The notes under the pieces: model-generated
Seen by the model: the letters and a program-made list of their open reading frames with translations, nothing else
What the model was told of the DNA's origin: nothing
Databases searched by the model: none
Made by a program: the position numbers and the translations under genes
DNA from: an uncultured Collinsella sp.
GTDB taxonomy: Bacteria > Actinomycetota > Coriobacteriia > Coriobacteriales > Coriobacteriaceae
NCBI GenBank assembly: GCA_900543845.1
Contig: UQTD01000011.1
Span: 1-34,950 of the forward strand
DNA length: 34,950 nt
Direction of reading: 5' to 3'
Part shown: positions 14,741 to 22,491 of the stretch, one piece after another
Numbering within the stretch: the stretch's first letter is position 1
Layout: every line of letters starts with the position of its first letter

Positions 14741-14763
14741 AAAAAAGCCGCCCAAAGGCGGCT
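14741..14763 (-). terminator. Terminator of the tRNA-Thr gene (minus strand)
   Basis: On the minus strand AGCCGCC-TTTG-GGCGGCT is followed by TTTTTTG. It lies 11 bases after the tRNA 3' end. Confidence 0.85.
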
Positions 14764-14774
14764 GTCTTGTGCAA

Positions 14775-14850
14775 TGGAGCCAGCGACCGGGCTCGAACCG
14801 GTGACCCCCGCTTTACGAGAGCGGTGCTCTACCAACTGAGCTACGCTGGC
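14775..14850 (-). tRNA. tRNA-Thr (anticodon CGU)
   Basis: On the minus strand the 76-nt gene begins GCCAGCGTAGCTCAGTTGGT. It has a 7-bp acceptor stem GCCAGCG/CGCTGGC, D-loop AGTTGGTAGA, anticodon stem CCGCT/AGCGG with loop CTCGTAA (anticodon CGT), T-loop GGTTCGAGCC and an encoded CCA end. It decodes ACG. A terminator follows. Confidence 0.97.
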
Positions 14851-15057
14851 GGCCATGTGGTGACGCAACTGAGGCGTCAACGGCTGTCTATGATACGGGA
14901 CATCGCACATCCGCGCAAGGGTTCTGACGGCTTTTCTCACTTTAAATGCACTAATATTGGAGACGTGATGTCTGCGGCGTCCATTTGGCGCTTGACCTGC
15001 TATTGAGCTGGTGGCCGACGTCCCGCTCATATGGGTCTCAAACAGAATGGGGCAGCC

Positions 15058-15552
15058 ATGGCTCAACCCAAGATCCTTCTCACGCGTATCGATGACCGTT
15101 TCATTTACGGGCAAGACGTTGAACTGTGGAACGAAGTCGTGGGTTCCAACCTTGTTTTAATCGTCAACGATGAGATTGCGGCTGATTCGCGCAAGTGGGC
15201 CCCTATGAGGGTGGCGACACCCGAGGGTGTCTGGACGCGGTTTTTCTCGGTGCAAAGGACTGTCGACATCATTCATACCGCAACGCCGCGCCAATGGATT
15301 CTCACCATGGTGGCGTCGCCCACGGATGCACTCGCGCTGGTTAAGGGTGGTGTGCCGATCACCAAGATCAGCATTGGCCATATGCAGGCGGGGGAGGGCA
15401 AGCACCCCATAACGCCCGCAGTCGCCGTAGACGATACGGACATCGTTGCCTTCAAAGAGCTACAAGAACTCGGCATAGAGCTAGAAATCCGTTACCTCCC
15501 CAGCTCCAACCCCGACCCCATCCAACTAGTCATTGGGGACGTTCTTAAATGA
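15058..15552 (+). CDS. Orphan PTS mannose-family EIIB-like protein with the active His replaced by Tyr
   Basis: A 164-residue paralogue of the EIIB at 5272-5754, alignable over its whole length: ILLTRIDDRFIYGQDVELW versus ILLTRIDNRLVHGQVATQW, then RFFSVQRTVDII, ALVKGGVPITKISIGHMQ and AFKELQELGIELEIRYLPS. The phosphorylated His17 of the functional copy is Tyr17 here (codon TAC), so normal phosphotransfer should be impossible. There is no EIIA, EIIC or EIID beside it; it stands alone between the tRNA gene and galM. I chose the start at 15058 by alignment with the paralogue; the ribosome site is weak. The last eight codons and stop lie inside the arm of a long inverted repeat (15526-15558), so its C-terminus (IQLVIGDVLK) differs from the paralogue. 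It may be a regulatory pseudoenzyme or a decaying gene. Confidence 0.85.
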   Translation: MAQPKILLTRIDDRFIYGQDVELWNEVVGSNLVLIVNDEIAADSRKWAPMRVATPEGVWTRFFSVQRTVDIIHTATPRQWILTMVASPTDALALVKGGVPITKISIGHMQAGEGKHPITPAVAVDDTDIVAFKELQELGIELEIRYLPSSNPDPIQLVIGDVLK

Positions 15553-15709
15553 CTAGTCAAACGGGACACCCTTGGCACATGGGGACGTTCCTTATGTGCC
15601 GGCCTTTTAGGAACGTCCCCAAGTGTCGGCAGATTGGGACAGTCCTTCTCACCAAACGTTAAAGACTGTCCCCAACGACTAGTCATTTAAGAACGTCCCC
15701 AATGACTAG
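15526..15709. repeat. Nested inverted-repeat element overlapping the orphan EIIB 3' end
   Basis: Two perfect 33-bp arms (15526-15558 and 15677-15709) enclose 118 bp. Inside are two smaller inverted repeats: GGGGACGTTCCT / AGGAACGTCCCC (15581-15592, 15609-15620) and TTGGGACAGTC / GACTGTCCCCAA (15634-15644, 15664-15675, one bulge). The core GGGGACGTTC also occurs in the outer arms. No open frame or transposase is inside, so it looks like a palindromic extragenic element or small MITE-like repeat. Confidence 0.85.
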
Positions 15710-15713
15710 GTAG

Positions 15714-15747
15714 CAAAGCGCCCGTCGGCGGTGGTGCCGGCGGGCGC
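15714..15747 (-). terminator. Probable galM terminator (minus strand)
   Basis: Stem GCGCCCGTCGGC / GCCGGCGGGCGC (one mismatch) followed on the minus strand by a weak TTTGCT tract, 27 bases after the galM stop. Confidence 0.6.
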
Positions 15748-15774
15748 TGCTGTGCGATATGTTGCGTTATGGGC

Positions 15775-16827
15775 TTAGTGCCTCATAAAGTGGTACTCGA
15801 TCACATTGCTGTAGGGGTGACCCGGGCCCACAATGCCCTGCGGGAACAGCGGCTGGTGCGGTGTGTCGGGGTACATCTCGGCCTCGAGGGCAAAGCCGGC
15901 GCCCCAGCCATAGTTGGCATCGTCCTTGGCGTGCTCGTCGCCCAGCCAATTGCCAGTGTAGAGCTGCACGCCCGGGGCGGTGGTGTAGTAGTCCAGCTCG
16001 CGGCCGGTCCACATCTCCTCGACATGCAGGGCGCGGCGCAGGTTGCGACCGTACTGATAGTCATCGATGCACAGGCAGTGGTCGTAGCCGCGTGCCTGCT
16101 TAATCTGTGGATCGTCGGCCTCCATGCCAGGCGCGACGGGGCGCAGCTCGCGGAAGTCAAACGGCGTACCCTTGACGGGAGCGATCTCGCCGGTAGGAAT
16201 GTTCTGGTCGTCGATGGGCAGGTAGTGGGCGGCGTTAGCAACAAAGAAGTGCTCACAGTCCATGCCGGCGTTATGACCGGCAAGGTTAAAGTATGTGTGG
16301 TTGGTCATGGACACGTAGGTGGCGCGGTCGCTCCCGCAGCCATACTCGATGCGAAAGACGCCGGTGCGCGTCACGGTAAACACGGCCGTAAAGGTGCGGT
16401 TGCCGGGCAGGCCCAACTCGCCATCCTCAAGCGAGGTGGTCATGCGCACGGCATTGTGGACCTCGTCGAGCTCAACATCCCACACGCGCTTGTGCAGGCC
16501 ATGTTCAAGATCGCTGTGCAGGTTGTTGGCGCCCTCGTTGGCCGGCATATGCCAGTCCGTGCCAGCAATGGTGATCGTTGCACCTGCAGTGCGGTTTGCC
16601 ACGGGGCCGATGGTCGCGCCAAAGCAGGCGGGGTTGTCAAAGTAATCCTCGAGCTTATCGAAGCCCAGTACCACATCGCGCACGTTGCCAGGGATGTCGG
16701 GTACGTCGATGCCCAACACGGTGGCGCCATAGTCCATAATGCGAACGCAGATCTCGGGCCCGTTGAGGGTGTAACGATGAACGGGGGTACCGCACGGCGC
16801 GGTGCCGAAAAGCTCGGAAGTGATCAT
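15775..16827 (-). CDS. galM: Aldose 1-epimerase (galactose mutarotase)
   Basis: A 350-residue cytosolic enzyme that interconverts alpha and beta anomers of galactose and other aldoses. Motifs: IMDYGATVLGIDVPD, LGFDKLEDYFDNPACFGATIGPVANR (substrate Asn-Arg), NNLHSDLEHGLHKRVW (first catalytic His region), SMTNHTYFNLAGHNAGMDCE (second catalytic His) and YPDTPHQPLFPQGIVGPGHPYSNVIEYHF at the end. Length is normal for classic GalM. I chose the ATG at 16827 because AGGAACC precedes it on the minus strand; longer in-frame starts lack a ribosome site. It is divergent from the DeoR regulator at 17033 and probably controlled by it. Its likely job is to process galactose or glucose released from the sugars imported by the nearby PTS systems. 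Confidence 0.93.
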   Translation of the reverse strand: MITSELFGTAPCGTPVHRYTLNGPEICVRIMDYGATVLGIDVPDIPGNVRDVVLGFDKLEDYFDNPACFGATIGPVANRTAGATITIAGTDWHMPANEGANNLHSDLEHGLHKRVWDVELDEVHNAVRMTTSLEDGELGLPGNRTFTAVFTVTRTGVFRIEYGCGSDRATYVSMTNHTYFNLAGHNAGMDCEHFFVANAAHYLPIDDQNIPTGEIAPVKGTPFDFRELRPVAPGMEADDPQIKQARGYDHCLCIDDYQYGRNLRRALHVEEMWTGRELDYYTTAPGVQLYTGNWLGDEHAKDDANYGWGAGFALEAEMYPDTPHQPLFPQGIVGPGHPYSNVIEYHFMRH

Positions 16828-16975
16828 TTGGTTCCTAACATCGAGGTATTTCCGACAAACTGTAGCGCGAACAGGCGAGATTATCACTACACCCCACTAA
16901 AGCAGGGGGTATTTTTCTCAAAAAAGTGATGATTGGAGCTGTGCGGGCGTTCATTTCTGACGCGCGCGAGTCTGA

Positions 16976-16998
16976 TACAATTTGTTCGTTATTGTTTG
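16976..16998 (+). promoter_or_regulatory. Possible deoR promoter and direct-repeat operator between galM and deoR
   Basis: A -10-like TACAAT (16976-16981) is followed at once by TTGTTCG (16982-16988) and TTGTTTG (16992-16998), a direct repeat at 10-bp pitch. Tandem TTGTTT-like repeats are common sites for DeoR-family repressors. Supported only by pattern and position. Confidence 0.4.
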
Positions 16999-17032
16999 AA
17001 TTGACGTGAGTGTGGAACAGCGAGGACTCATC

Positions 17033-17797
17033 GTGATTAAAGCGGAGCGACAGGATAAGGTTCGGCAGCTGCTCGAGGAACAGGGAACGGTCTCGGTCAA
17101 GGAGATTTCGGATGCGTTAGGTGTCTCGGATATGACGATCCGCCGTGACCTTGAGGAGCTTGCGAGCTTGGGCGAGATCGAGCGCGTGCACGGCGGAGCC
17201 CGCAGTGCGCAGAGCCGTCCACACGCTATGCTGCGCCATGAGTATTCGCACAGCGAAAAGCGCACGAAGCATGCCGAGGAAAAGTTGCAGATTGCGCGTC
17301 GTTCTGTGGAGCTTATCGAGGAAGGCTCGACCATCTTTTTGGGCACGGGCACCACGGTTGAGCAGATGGCCTCGATGCTGCCGGCGTTTCGCCTGCGCAT
17401 TGTGACCAATTCGCTTTCGGTGTTTAACCTGCTCGAGGCGCGCGAAGACTGCGAACTGTGCCTGGTGGGCGGCGTGTACCGCCGCCGCACTGCCGCCTTT
17501 GTGGGCCCCACGGCCGAGGACACCTTGCGCGCACTGGGGATCGACGCAGCCTTTATCGGCGCAAACGGCATCTTGGACGGTGACGTATCTACGTCCAACA
17601 TGGACGAGGGCCGTATCCAGCAGCTCGCTTTTAGCAAAGCAGACTCGCGCTATCTGATCGCCGACTCCAGCAAGATCGGCAAGCGCGACTTCTACACCTT
17701 CTGCCGCCTGGACAGTTTGGATGCCGTGGTGTGCGAGCCGGGTATTGCCGCAGAGGATCGTGCCGCCATCGAGGAACACACGCAGGTTATTTGTTAG
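17033..17797 (+). CDS. DeoR/GlpR-family transcriptional regulator
   Basis: A 254-residue sugar-phosphate-responsive repressor type. Residues ~1-57 are a DeoR HTH: RQDKVRQLLEEQGTVSVKEISDALGVSDMTIRRDLEELASLGEIERVHGGA. The effector domain from ~75 has the sugar-phosphate isomerase-like (ribose-5-phosphate isomerase fold) motifs GSTIFLGTGTTVEQMASMLP, VTNSLSVFNLL, LVGGVYRRRTAAFVGPTAE and DAAFIGANGI. I chose GTG at 17033 because GAGGA lies 6 bases upstream and the product then begins just before the HTH; an upstream GTG at 17006 adds nine residues without a ribosome site. It is divergent from galM. LacR of this family responds to tagatose-6-phosphate, which would fit the neighbourhood, but that is inference. 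Confidence 0.9.
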   Translation: MIKAERQDKVRQLLEEQGTVSVKEISDALGVSDMTIRRDLEELASLGEIERVHGGARSAQSRPHAMLRHEYSHSEKRTKHAEEKLQIARRSVELIEEGSTIFLGTGTTVEQMASMLPAFRLRIVTNSLSVFNLLEAREDCELCLVGGVYRRRTAAFVGPTAEDTLRALGIDAAFIGANGILDGDVSTSNMDEGRIQQLAFSKADSRYLIADSSKIGKRDFYTFCRLDSLDAVVCEPGIAAEDRAAIEEHTQVIC

Positions 17798-17856
17798 CTA
17801 ACGCTGCAGGCGATACTTCTGCCCCCCCTGCCGGCGCGGGGATTATCGTTTCAATA

Positions 17857-17966
17857 TGACGTGCAGAATGACACGTATAAGTAAAAACACCATTTGTGCG
17901 TCAAATTTGATGACGCGTAAAAATTTGCGCGTCATTTTACGCGTCAACGTGACGCGATATGACACG
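17857..17966. repeat. Cluster of eight TGACGCG-like heptamers with an 11-bp palindrome
   Basis: Within 110 bp, forward or reverse copies of TGAC(G/A)CG or close variants start at 17857, 17869, 17897, 17911, 17928, 17940, 17950 and 17960. Two of them form the stem GACGCGTAAAA / TTTTACGCGTC (17912-17922, 17935-17945). It lies between the convergent deoR and toxin genes. It could act as a bidirectional terminator or a multi-site protein-binding cluster; no gene is evident. Confidence 0.7.
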
Positions 17967-18000
17967 CAAATGCGCTCGGGCCAAGTATTCAGCTTGTGGG

Positions 18001-18306
18001 CTAGACCAGGCGGGCGTAGTCCTGTGACTGATGAAAGATGTGGGCGATATAGATTGTTTCGTGCTCAAACTTATAAAGGCACACGTAGTTGTTGACGGGA
18101 AACGATCGGTAATTACGTGCCGCCAGCTCTTGCATGTGCGAGAGGGGACGTAGGAGCGGCTGCTCGCGAAGCAGATCAAGCTGATATTCAAACTCAGCGA
18201 CAAAATTGCCTGCTGCGCGCGGATTCTTGAGGATTTGGGCAAGGTATCCGACGATACTCTCGTACTCATATCGCGCGCTTTTGAGGATTACGACGTTATA
18301 GGTCAT
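18001..18306 (-). CDS. RelE/ParE-family toxin
   Basis: This 101-residue protein is the size of type II toxins of this superfamily. It opens YNVVILKSARYEYESIVGYLAQIL (first strand and two helices), continues PRAAGNFVAEFEYQLDLLREQPLLRPL, and ends with the toxin-type beta sheet RNYRSFPVNNYVCLYKFEHETIYIAHIFHQSQDYARLV, which carries the usual Arg and Tyr of the active region and a C-terminal xYxxL-like end. RelE members cleave mRNA at the ribosome, ParE members poison gyrase; the sequence does not settle which. Its start overlaps the antitoxin 3' end by 11 bases, the classic coupled arrangement. Confidence 0.85.
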   Translation of the reverse strand: MTYNVVILKSARYEYESIVGYLAQILKNPRAAGNFVAEFEYQLDLLREQPLLRPLSHMQELAARNYRSFPVNNYVCLYKFEHETIYIAHIFHQSQDYARLV

Positions 18307-18562
18307 ATTTGTCTCGTATCGAAGCCGCGAAGGATTCGTAATCGCTGTAGTCGCCTTGCGATATTTCGTCTTCTGCCAACATCATACGAGACAGCAGTTT
18401 TGCCTTGGCGATTTCTTCTTGCATGAGGCGATACTGGTCGCTGCTGATGCAGTGCATGGCCTCGTAGCCGTTCTTAGTTACGGTGACGTCGCGCTCAGAC
18501 TCAACAAGCGTAGTGAATGCAGCAGTGTCCTTCATATCTCGGACGGGCACACAAGCTGACAT
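18296..18562 (-). CDS. Phd/YefM-type antitoxin
   Basis: An 88-residue protein with the N-terminal dimer/DNA-binding pattern of the Phd/YefM family: VRDMKDTAAFTTLVESERDVTVTKNGYEAMHCISSDQYRLMQEEIAKAKLL. A C-terminal acidic toxin-binding tail follows (AEDEISQGDYSDYESFAASI). I chose the ATG at 18562 because AAAGGAGGT stands just upstream; an in-frame start at 18598 lies in the promoter. It precedes and overlaps the RelE/ParE-type toxin gene. Such antitoxins neutralise the toxin and repress their own operon; the inverted repeat at 18582-18607 is a suitable operator. Confidence 0.87.
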   Translation of the reverse strand: MSACVPVRDMKDTAAFTTLVESERDVTVTKNGYEAMHCISSDQYRLMQEEIAKAKLLSRMMLAEDEISQGDYSDYESFAASIRDKYDL

Positions 18563-18581
18563 GGGTACCTCCTTTGCGTTG

Positions 18582-18607
18582 GGACACAATTGTACCACGG
18601 TGTGTCC
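18582..18607 (-). promoter_or_regulatory. Toxin-antitoxin promoter/operator
   Basis: Perfect 7-bp inverted repeat GGACACA / TGTGTCC (18582-18588, 18601-18607) flanks a -10-like TACAAT read on the minus strand (18589-18594), 20-45 bases before the antitoxin start. It suits autoregulation by the antitoxin. Confidence 0.55.
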
Positions 18608-18630
18608 ATGCGGACGATACCGTCGAATCG

Positions 18631-18846
18631 TCTCAATCTGTAACAGTTGGGATCGAAAAACTCGGCTAGATGTTACAGATTGAGATTAAAGGGATTGACC
18701 TGCGGCGTTTGTCTCGATCTGTAACATCTAGACGGTCAAAAGTGGTCTACATGTTACAGATCGAGATTGTTCGGCCCGGGCCACCCGTTCGTCTAAATCT
18801 GTAACAGCTGGGGCCGAAAATCCATGCTAGATGTTACAGATTGAGA
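18631..18846. repeat. Palindrome array 1 (three 55-nt units)
   Basis: Units at 18631-18685, 18712-18766 and 18792-18846 are each an inverted repeat with arms like TCTCAATCTGTAACA / TGTTACAGATTGAGA and a 25-nt centre that can fold further (CCGA/TCGG). Unit starts are 81 and 80 bp apart. Units 1 and 3 are of type A (centre contains GAAAAACTCGGCTAG or a variant), unit 2 of type B (centre contains GACGGTCAAAAGTGGTC). It lies between the antitoxin promoter and the first lacG terminator. Related arrays are at 23521-23736 and 28611-28746. Confidence 0.92.
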
Positions 18847-18875
18847 CAAACGGCTTGTTCGGGCCGAGCCAAAAC

Positions 18876-18918
18876 AAAAAAGGCCGCATACGAACCGGTT
18901 TGGGATTCGTATGCGGCC
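18876..18918 (-). terminator. Terminator of lac module 1
   Basis: 13-bp perfect stem GGCCGCATACGAA / TTCGTATGCGGCC with an 11-nt loop, followed on the minus strand by TTTTTTG. It lies 22 bases after the lacG stop. Confidence 0.92.
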
Positions 18919-18940
18919 GACGGGTGGCATGCGGCGGAAA

Positions 18941-20362
18941 TTAGGCCATGAGCAGGCCGGTCTCCGCGACGTTCTTGTACCAGTACGCGCTCGCTTTGGG
19001 ATAGCGCTTCTGGGTCTCAAAGTCGATGTAGAACAGGCCGTAACGCTTGTTATAGCCGTTGGTCCAGGAGAACTGGTCCTGCAGCGACCACACAAAGTAG
19101 CCGTCGACGTTCACGCCGCCGTCGATTGCCTTGAGGATCCACGCGAGATGCTGACGCATGTAGTCGATGCGAGGGGCGTCGTCGATAAAGCCGTCCTCGA
19201 AGTCGTCCTTATAGCCCATGCCGTTCTCGGTGATGTAGATCTTCTTGTAGTTGGGGTAATCGTTCTTAATGCGGAGCAGCAGGTCGTAGAGGCCCTCGGG
19301 ATAGATGATCCAGTCCCAATCGGTGGTGGGTACGCCTTCGCGCACGCATGACTCGCCCACGCCCTTGAGGAACCAGCGCGAGGAGCCCTTGTCGCCGGTG
19401 CCATTGTGGTTGATGTCGTTTTCGCCCTCGGCGGCACGCAGGAACTGACACTTGTAGGTGTTGACGCCCAGGCAATCGTTGTAGGGGAGCGCGGCGGTCA
19501 GTGCGGCGATGTCCTCGTCGCGGACGTCGAGCTCGCCGCCGGCGATATGGGCCAGCTTGCTCGCAGCTTCCATGGTGTCGGCTGCATAGTGGCCGCGGAA
19601 GGTGGCGTCGAGTACCCAGCGGTTGTTGATGACGTCGGCCACGCGAGCTGCCTCGCAGTCGGCGGCGTTGTTGGGGTCGAGGGGATACTTGGGCTCCAGG
19701 TTCTGGACAATGCCGATTTCGCCCTCAAAGCCGCCCTCATGGAACGCGACGACAGCCTTGGCGTGGGCCACCATCATGTTGTGCATGAGCTGGAAGGCCT
19801 TGTCCAGGCGATACTTCTCGCCGTGCGGCCAGTTGCCAACGATAAAGCTGCCCTCGGCGGTCGCGGGAATCTCGTTAAAGGTAAACCAGTGCTTGACCTC
19901 GGTGAACTCGGCAAAGCAGAACTTGGCGTACTCGACAAAGGCGTCGATCGTCACGCGCGTCAGGAAGCCCTCGCCGCCGTCCTGGTAGAAGGCCTCGGGC
20001 GTATCGAAGTGATCGAGCGTGACATAGGGGATAACGCCGGCTTTATTGCAGGTGGCGAAAAGCTCGTGATAGAAGGCAACGCCCTCGGTGTTGATCTCGC
20101 CAGTGCCGTTGGGGAAGATGCGGCTCCAAGCGATGGAGACGCGGATGCCGTTGATGCCGAAACGCTGGCACAGGTCGATATCGACCGGGTACTTGTTGTA
20201 GAAATCGCTTGCGGGGTCGGGGGAGAAGCGACCTTGGGCAGCCAGGAAATCGTCCCAGGGCACTTTGCCCTTGCCGTGCGTACGGGTCTCGCCCTCAACC
20301 TGGTAAGCGGCGGTGGCGCCGCCAAACACAAAGCCGTCGGGGAACTGCATGGGGTTGGTCAT
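18941..20362 (-). CDS. lacG: GH1 6-phospho-beta-galactosidase-type enzyme, module 1
   Basis: A cytosolic enzyme of 473 residues that would hydrolyse phosphorylated beta-galactosides or related disaccharides delivered by the PTS. GH1 marks: FVFGGATAAYQVEG at the N-terminus, acid/base Glu164 in FTFNEI, nucleophile Glu379 in YITENGMGY. The sugar-phosphate pocket FSWTNGYNKRYG keeps the Ser, Lys and Tyr that bind the 6-phosphate in LacG; TDWDWIIYPEGLYD is also LacG-like. Differences from the module 3 copy: TLDHFDTP instead of TLHHFDTP, and QDGGEGFLTR in place of EKGDFLNRE near the active site, so specificity may differ. ATG follows GAAAGGAT. It is second in its operon, after the frameshifted EIICB, with a hairpin between them. 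Confidence 0.92.
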   Translation of the reverse strand: MTNPMQFPDGFVFGGATAAYQVEGETRTHGKGKVPWDDFLAAQGRFSPDPASDFYNKYPVDIDLCQRFGINGIRVSIAWSRIFPNGTGEINTEGVAFYHELFATCNKAGVIPYVTLDHFDTPEAFYQDGGEGFLTRVTIDAFVEYAKFCFAEFTEVKHWFTFNEIPATAEGSFIVGNWPHGEKYRLDKAFQLMHNMMVAHAKAVVAFHEGGFEGEIGIVQNLEPKYPLDPNNAADCEAARVADVINNRWVLDATFRGHYAADTMEAASKLAHIAGGELDVRDEDIAALTAALPYNDCLGVNTYKCQFLRAAEGENDINHNGTGDKGSSRWFLKGVGESCVREGVPTTDWDWIIYPEGLYDLLLRIKNDYPNYKKIYITENGMGYKDDFEDGFIDDAPRIDYMRQHLAWILKAIDGGVNVDGYFVWSLQDQFSWTNGYNKRYGLFYIDFETQKRYPKASAYWYKNVAETGLLMA

Positions 20363-20396
20363 GAGTCATCCTTTCTGTGGGATACGAATAGGTAGA

Positions 20397-20423
20397 GGTG
20401 CCCGAACCGGGGATCCGGGCACC
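20397..20423 (-). other. Intercistronic hairpin between EIICB and lacG, module 1
   Basis: Inverted repeat GGTGCCCG / CGGGCACC with an 11-nt loop in the 76-base gap between the two genes. It has no U-tract on the transcribed strand, so it is more likely an mRNA-stability or processing element than a full terminator. Confidence 0.6.
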
Positions 20424-20438
20424 AACAGAGGGAGAAAA

Positions 20439-22216
20439 CTAGTCGAGGTTCTCGCGGAGCCACTTAATGGCGCCAGCGGGGTCGCGGGTAAGGTCGATAT
20501 ATTCCTTGCCGCGCGGGGCGAGCAGCTTAATGCCCAGGCGATCGGTGTCGGCCTTCATGTCGTTGTAGTAGCTACGAACCTGCGGGGCAAGCACGATAAC
20601 GTCGTACTGATCCATGATGGCAGTGTGCTGACCATAGGCGCCTGCGGAGGAAGCAATATTCTCTCCGGTCTGTGCGGCACCTTCCTTGATGGCGTTGGCA
20701 AGCATGGCAGAGGTGCCGGCGCCGGCGCACAGGACGAGGACCTTCAGGCCGTCGACATCCTTCTTGGCGGATGCGTCGGCGGCGGGCTCGGGCTGATCGG
20801 CGACAGGCTTGCTGTCGGCGGCAGCGGCGGTCGGCTCGACGGAAGCGGTAGCCTGCTCGACAGCGGGCGCAGAGGCGTTGGCGGCGATGGCAGCGGCACC
20901 ATCGGACTCAAGACCCAGCTCGGCGGCGCGCTCGGCCTCCTGGTCGCAGAGCAGCTTATCGTATGCCTTCAAGAACGGCAGGTAGATGATGGCGTCCAGC
21001 AAGATGATGATTGCAACAAACACCAGAGCGATAAGCTGGAAGTTCGTGGTGATGAAGATGCCGATGGGGGCAGGGGTAGCCCAAGGCACCACGAAGGAGA
21101 AGCCGTTCATGCCCACGTTATCGATAAAGAACTTGGCAACACTTACGTTGACGCAGCCGGCGGCAACAAAGGGGACGAGCATGTAGGGGTTAAGGATCAT
21201 CGGCGCGCCAAAGAGCAGCGGTTCGTTGACGGCGAAGGCAACAGGAACAATCGAGGCCTTACCGACGGCTTTGAGCTGCTTGGACTTCATAAAGAGAATC
21301 AGCAGAAGCGGCACGATGAACGTGGCGCCGGTGCCGCCGAACTCACCCACGAGCGACATGTTAAAGGTGAGGGAGTGGGCGGGGTGGCCGCCTGCCAGCA
21401 GAACCGCAGGTTCTCGGCCTGGTTGGCAAGACGGATGGGGTCGATGCCCGGCTGGACGATCGAGGGGCCGTGGACGCCGATGAACCAGAAGAACGCGGTT
21501 GCTGCCTGGATAAGGATAAGGCCAGGATAGGTTTCTGCAGCGGTAAAGAGCGGGGAGAGCAGCTTGATAAGCAGCTCGGAGAACGGAACGCCCATGAGGT
21601 TGCGCACGACGACATCGATGATGCCGCAGATAATGACGGCGCCGCCAAAGGGGATGATGTCACGGAAGTTCTGAGCGATGGCGCCCGGGACCTCCTTGGG
21701 CAGCTTAATGGTCAGATCGCGCGAGACGCAGAATTTGTAGACCCAAACGGTAATGAACGCGGCGATATAGGCCGAGAACAGACCGCGCGTGCCCATGCTG
21801 GTGCAATCGAAGACCGAAAGTTCGGAGCCGTTGAACTTGGTGGTGAACTGCGTGACGGCGAGCAGCAGCATGCTGCACTGGGCGGCCACCATGGTGGAAC
21901 CGTCGTTGAGTACTTTGCCGGCGGGCATACGACGGTTCATGGAAGCCGTGAAGTTCTTGGCAGTGGTGCCGGCAACCATGATGCCCATGACGCCCATGGT
22001 GAAATTGTACAGCTTGTTGCACCAGTCGATGAGCGGCTGGGGCAGCGTGATGCCGACTACGCCAGGAAGGGTGGCAATCAGCAGGAAGATCGAAGAGGTG
22101 AGGACGATGGGCATGCACCCAAGGAATCCGTCCTTAATGGCCTGGAGGTAGATGTTCCTTGAGATCTTCTCAAAGAACGGTTGATGCTTTTCGAGCATCT
22201 TTACGATGGCGTCCAT
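20439..22216 (-). pseudogene. PTS lactose/cellobiose-family EIICB, module 1, broken by a frameshift
   Basis: The intact gene would encode about 592 residues: a membrane EIIC domain (to about 450), an Ala/Pro-rich linker and an EIIB domain with the phospho-Cys in VLVLCAGAGTSAMLA. The first frame reads MDAIVKMLEKHQPFFEKISR to FFWFIGVHGPSIVQPGIDPIRLANQAENLRF and then goes astray; the next frame resumes LLAGGHPAHSLTFNMSLVGEFGGTGATF. Comparison with the module 2 protein (LQAGGHPALALTENFGNYIGELGGTGATF) puts the fault near 21400-21406; one missing base restores a single frame and the total length becomes divisible by three. It is first in the operon with lacG, divergent from lacI. As read, the product lacks half of EIIC and all of EIIB. 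A sequencing error is the main alternative. Confidence 0.88.
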
Positions 22217-22320
22217 AGAGCTCCTTTGCTACTTGATGCGCGATGCATGTGGATGGAACTGGTCGTCGTTGGATGGTCAGGACTGCCCGGAAACCTTCCC
22301 GCTTAAGGAAGGCATTGCGA

Positions 22321-22362
22321 AATGACAACGTTGTCATTTCGTTAATGACAACGTAAGACATT
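22321..22362. promoter_or_regulatory. LacI-type operators, module 1
   Basis: AATGACAACGTTGTCATT (22321-22338) is a perfect 18-bp palindrome centred on ACGT-like AACGTT, the usual symmetry of LacI-family sites. A second, imperfect copy AATGACAACGTAAGACATT follows at 22344-22362, 23 bp downstream. Both lie between the divergent EIICB and lacI genes. Confidence 0.8.
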
Positions 22363-22387
22363 TTTGGAAGAGCAACAAGGATTTACG

Positions 22388-22449
22388 GGTGAACGGTCGG
22401 TATTGTCCGGTAAACGGCAAATTTGAAAACCGAGCAGGTAGTGTATGCT
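22388..22449 (+). promoter_or_regulatory. 21-bp direct repeat (LytTR-like) and lacI promoter, module 1
   Basis: GGTGAACGGT (22388-22397) and GGTAAACGGC (22409-22418) are exactly 21 bp apart. A possible -35 TTGAAA (22423-22428) and -10 TATGCT (22444-22449) follow directly, so the repeat ends about 4 bp before the -35, the position of an activator site. The gene downstream is lacI of module 1. Confidence 0.6.
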
Positions 22450-22491
22450 AGAACGCAAAGAACGATCGATAGGGAACCGACTGGAGAAGCA

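Noticed and set aside
15526..15709. Rho-independent terminator for the orphan EIIB
   Set aside because: The arms are 33 bp, 118 bp apart and include coding sequence, and no T-tract follows; a repeat element explains it better, though it may affect transcription.
21299..22216. A separate short EIIC protein as an intended product of the first half of the module 1 permease
   Set aside because: The last ~30 residues (CWQAATPPTPSPLT...) are out-of-frame sequence; the correct continuation is found in the next frame and matches the paralogue.
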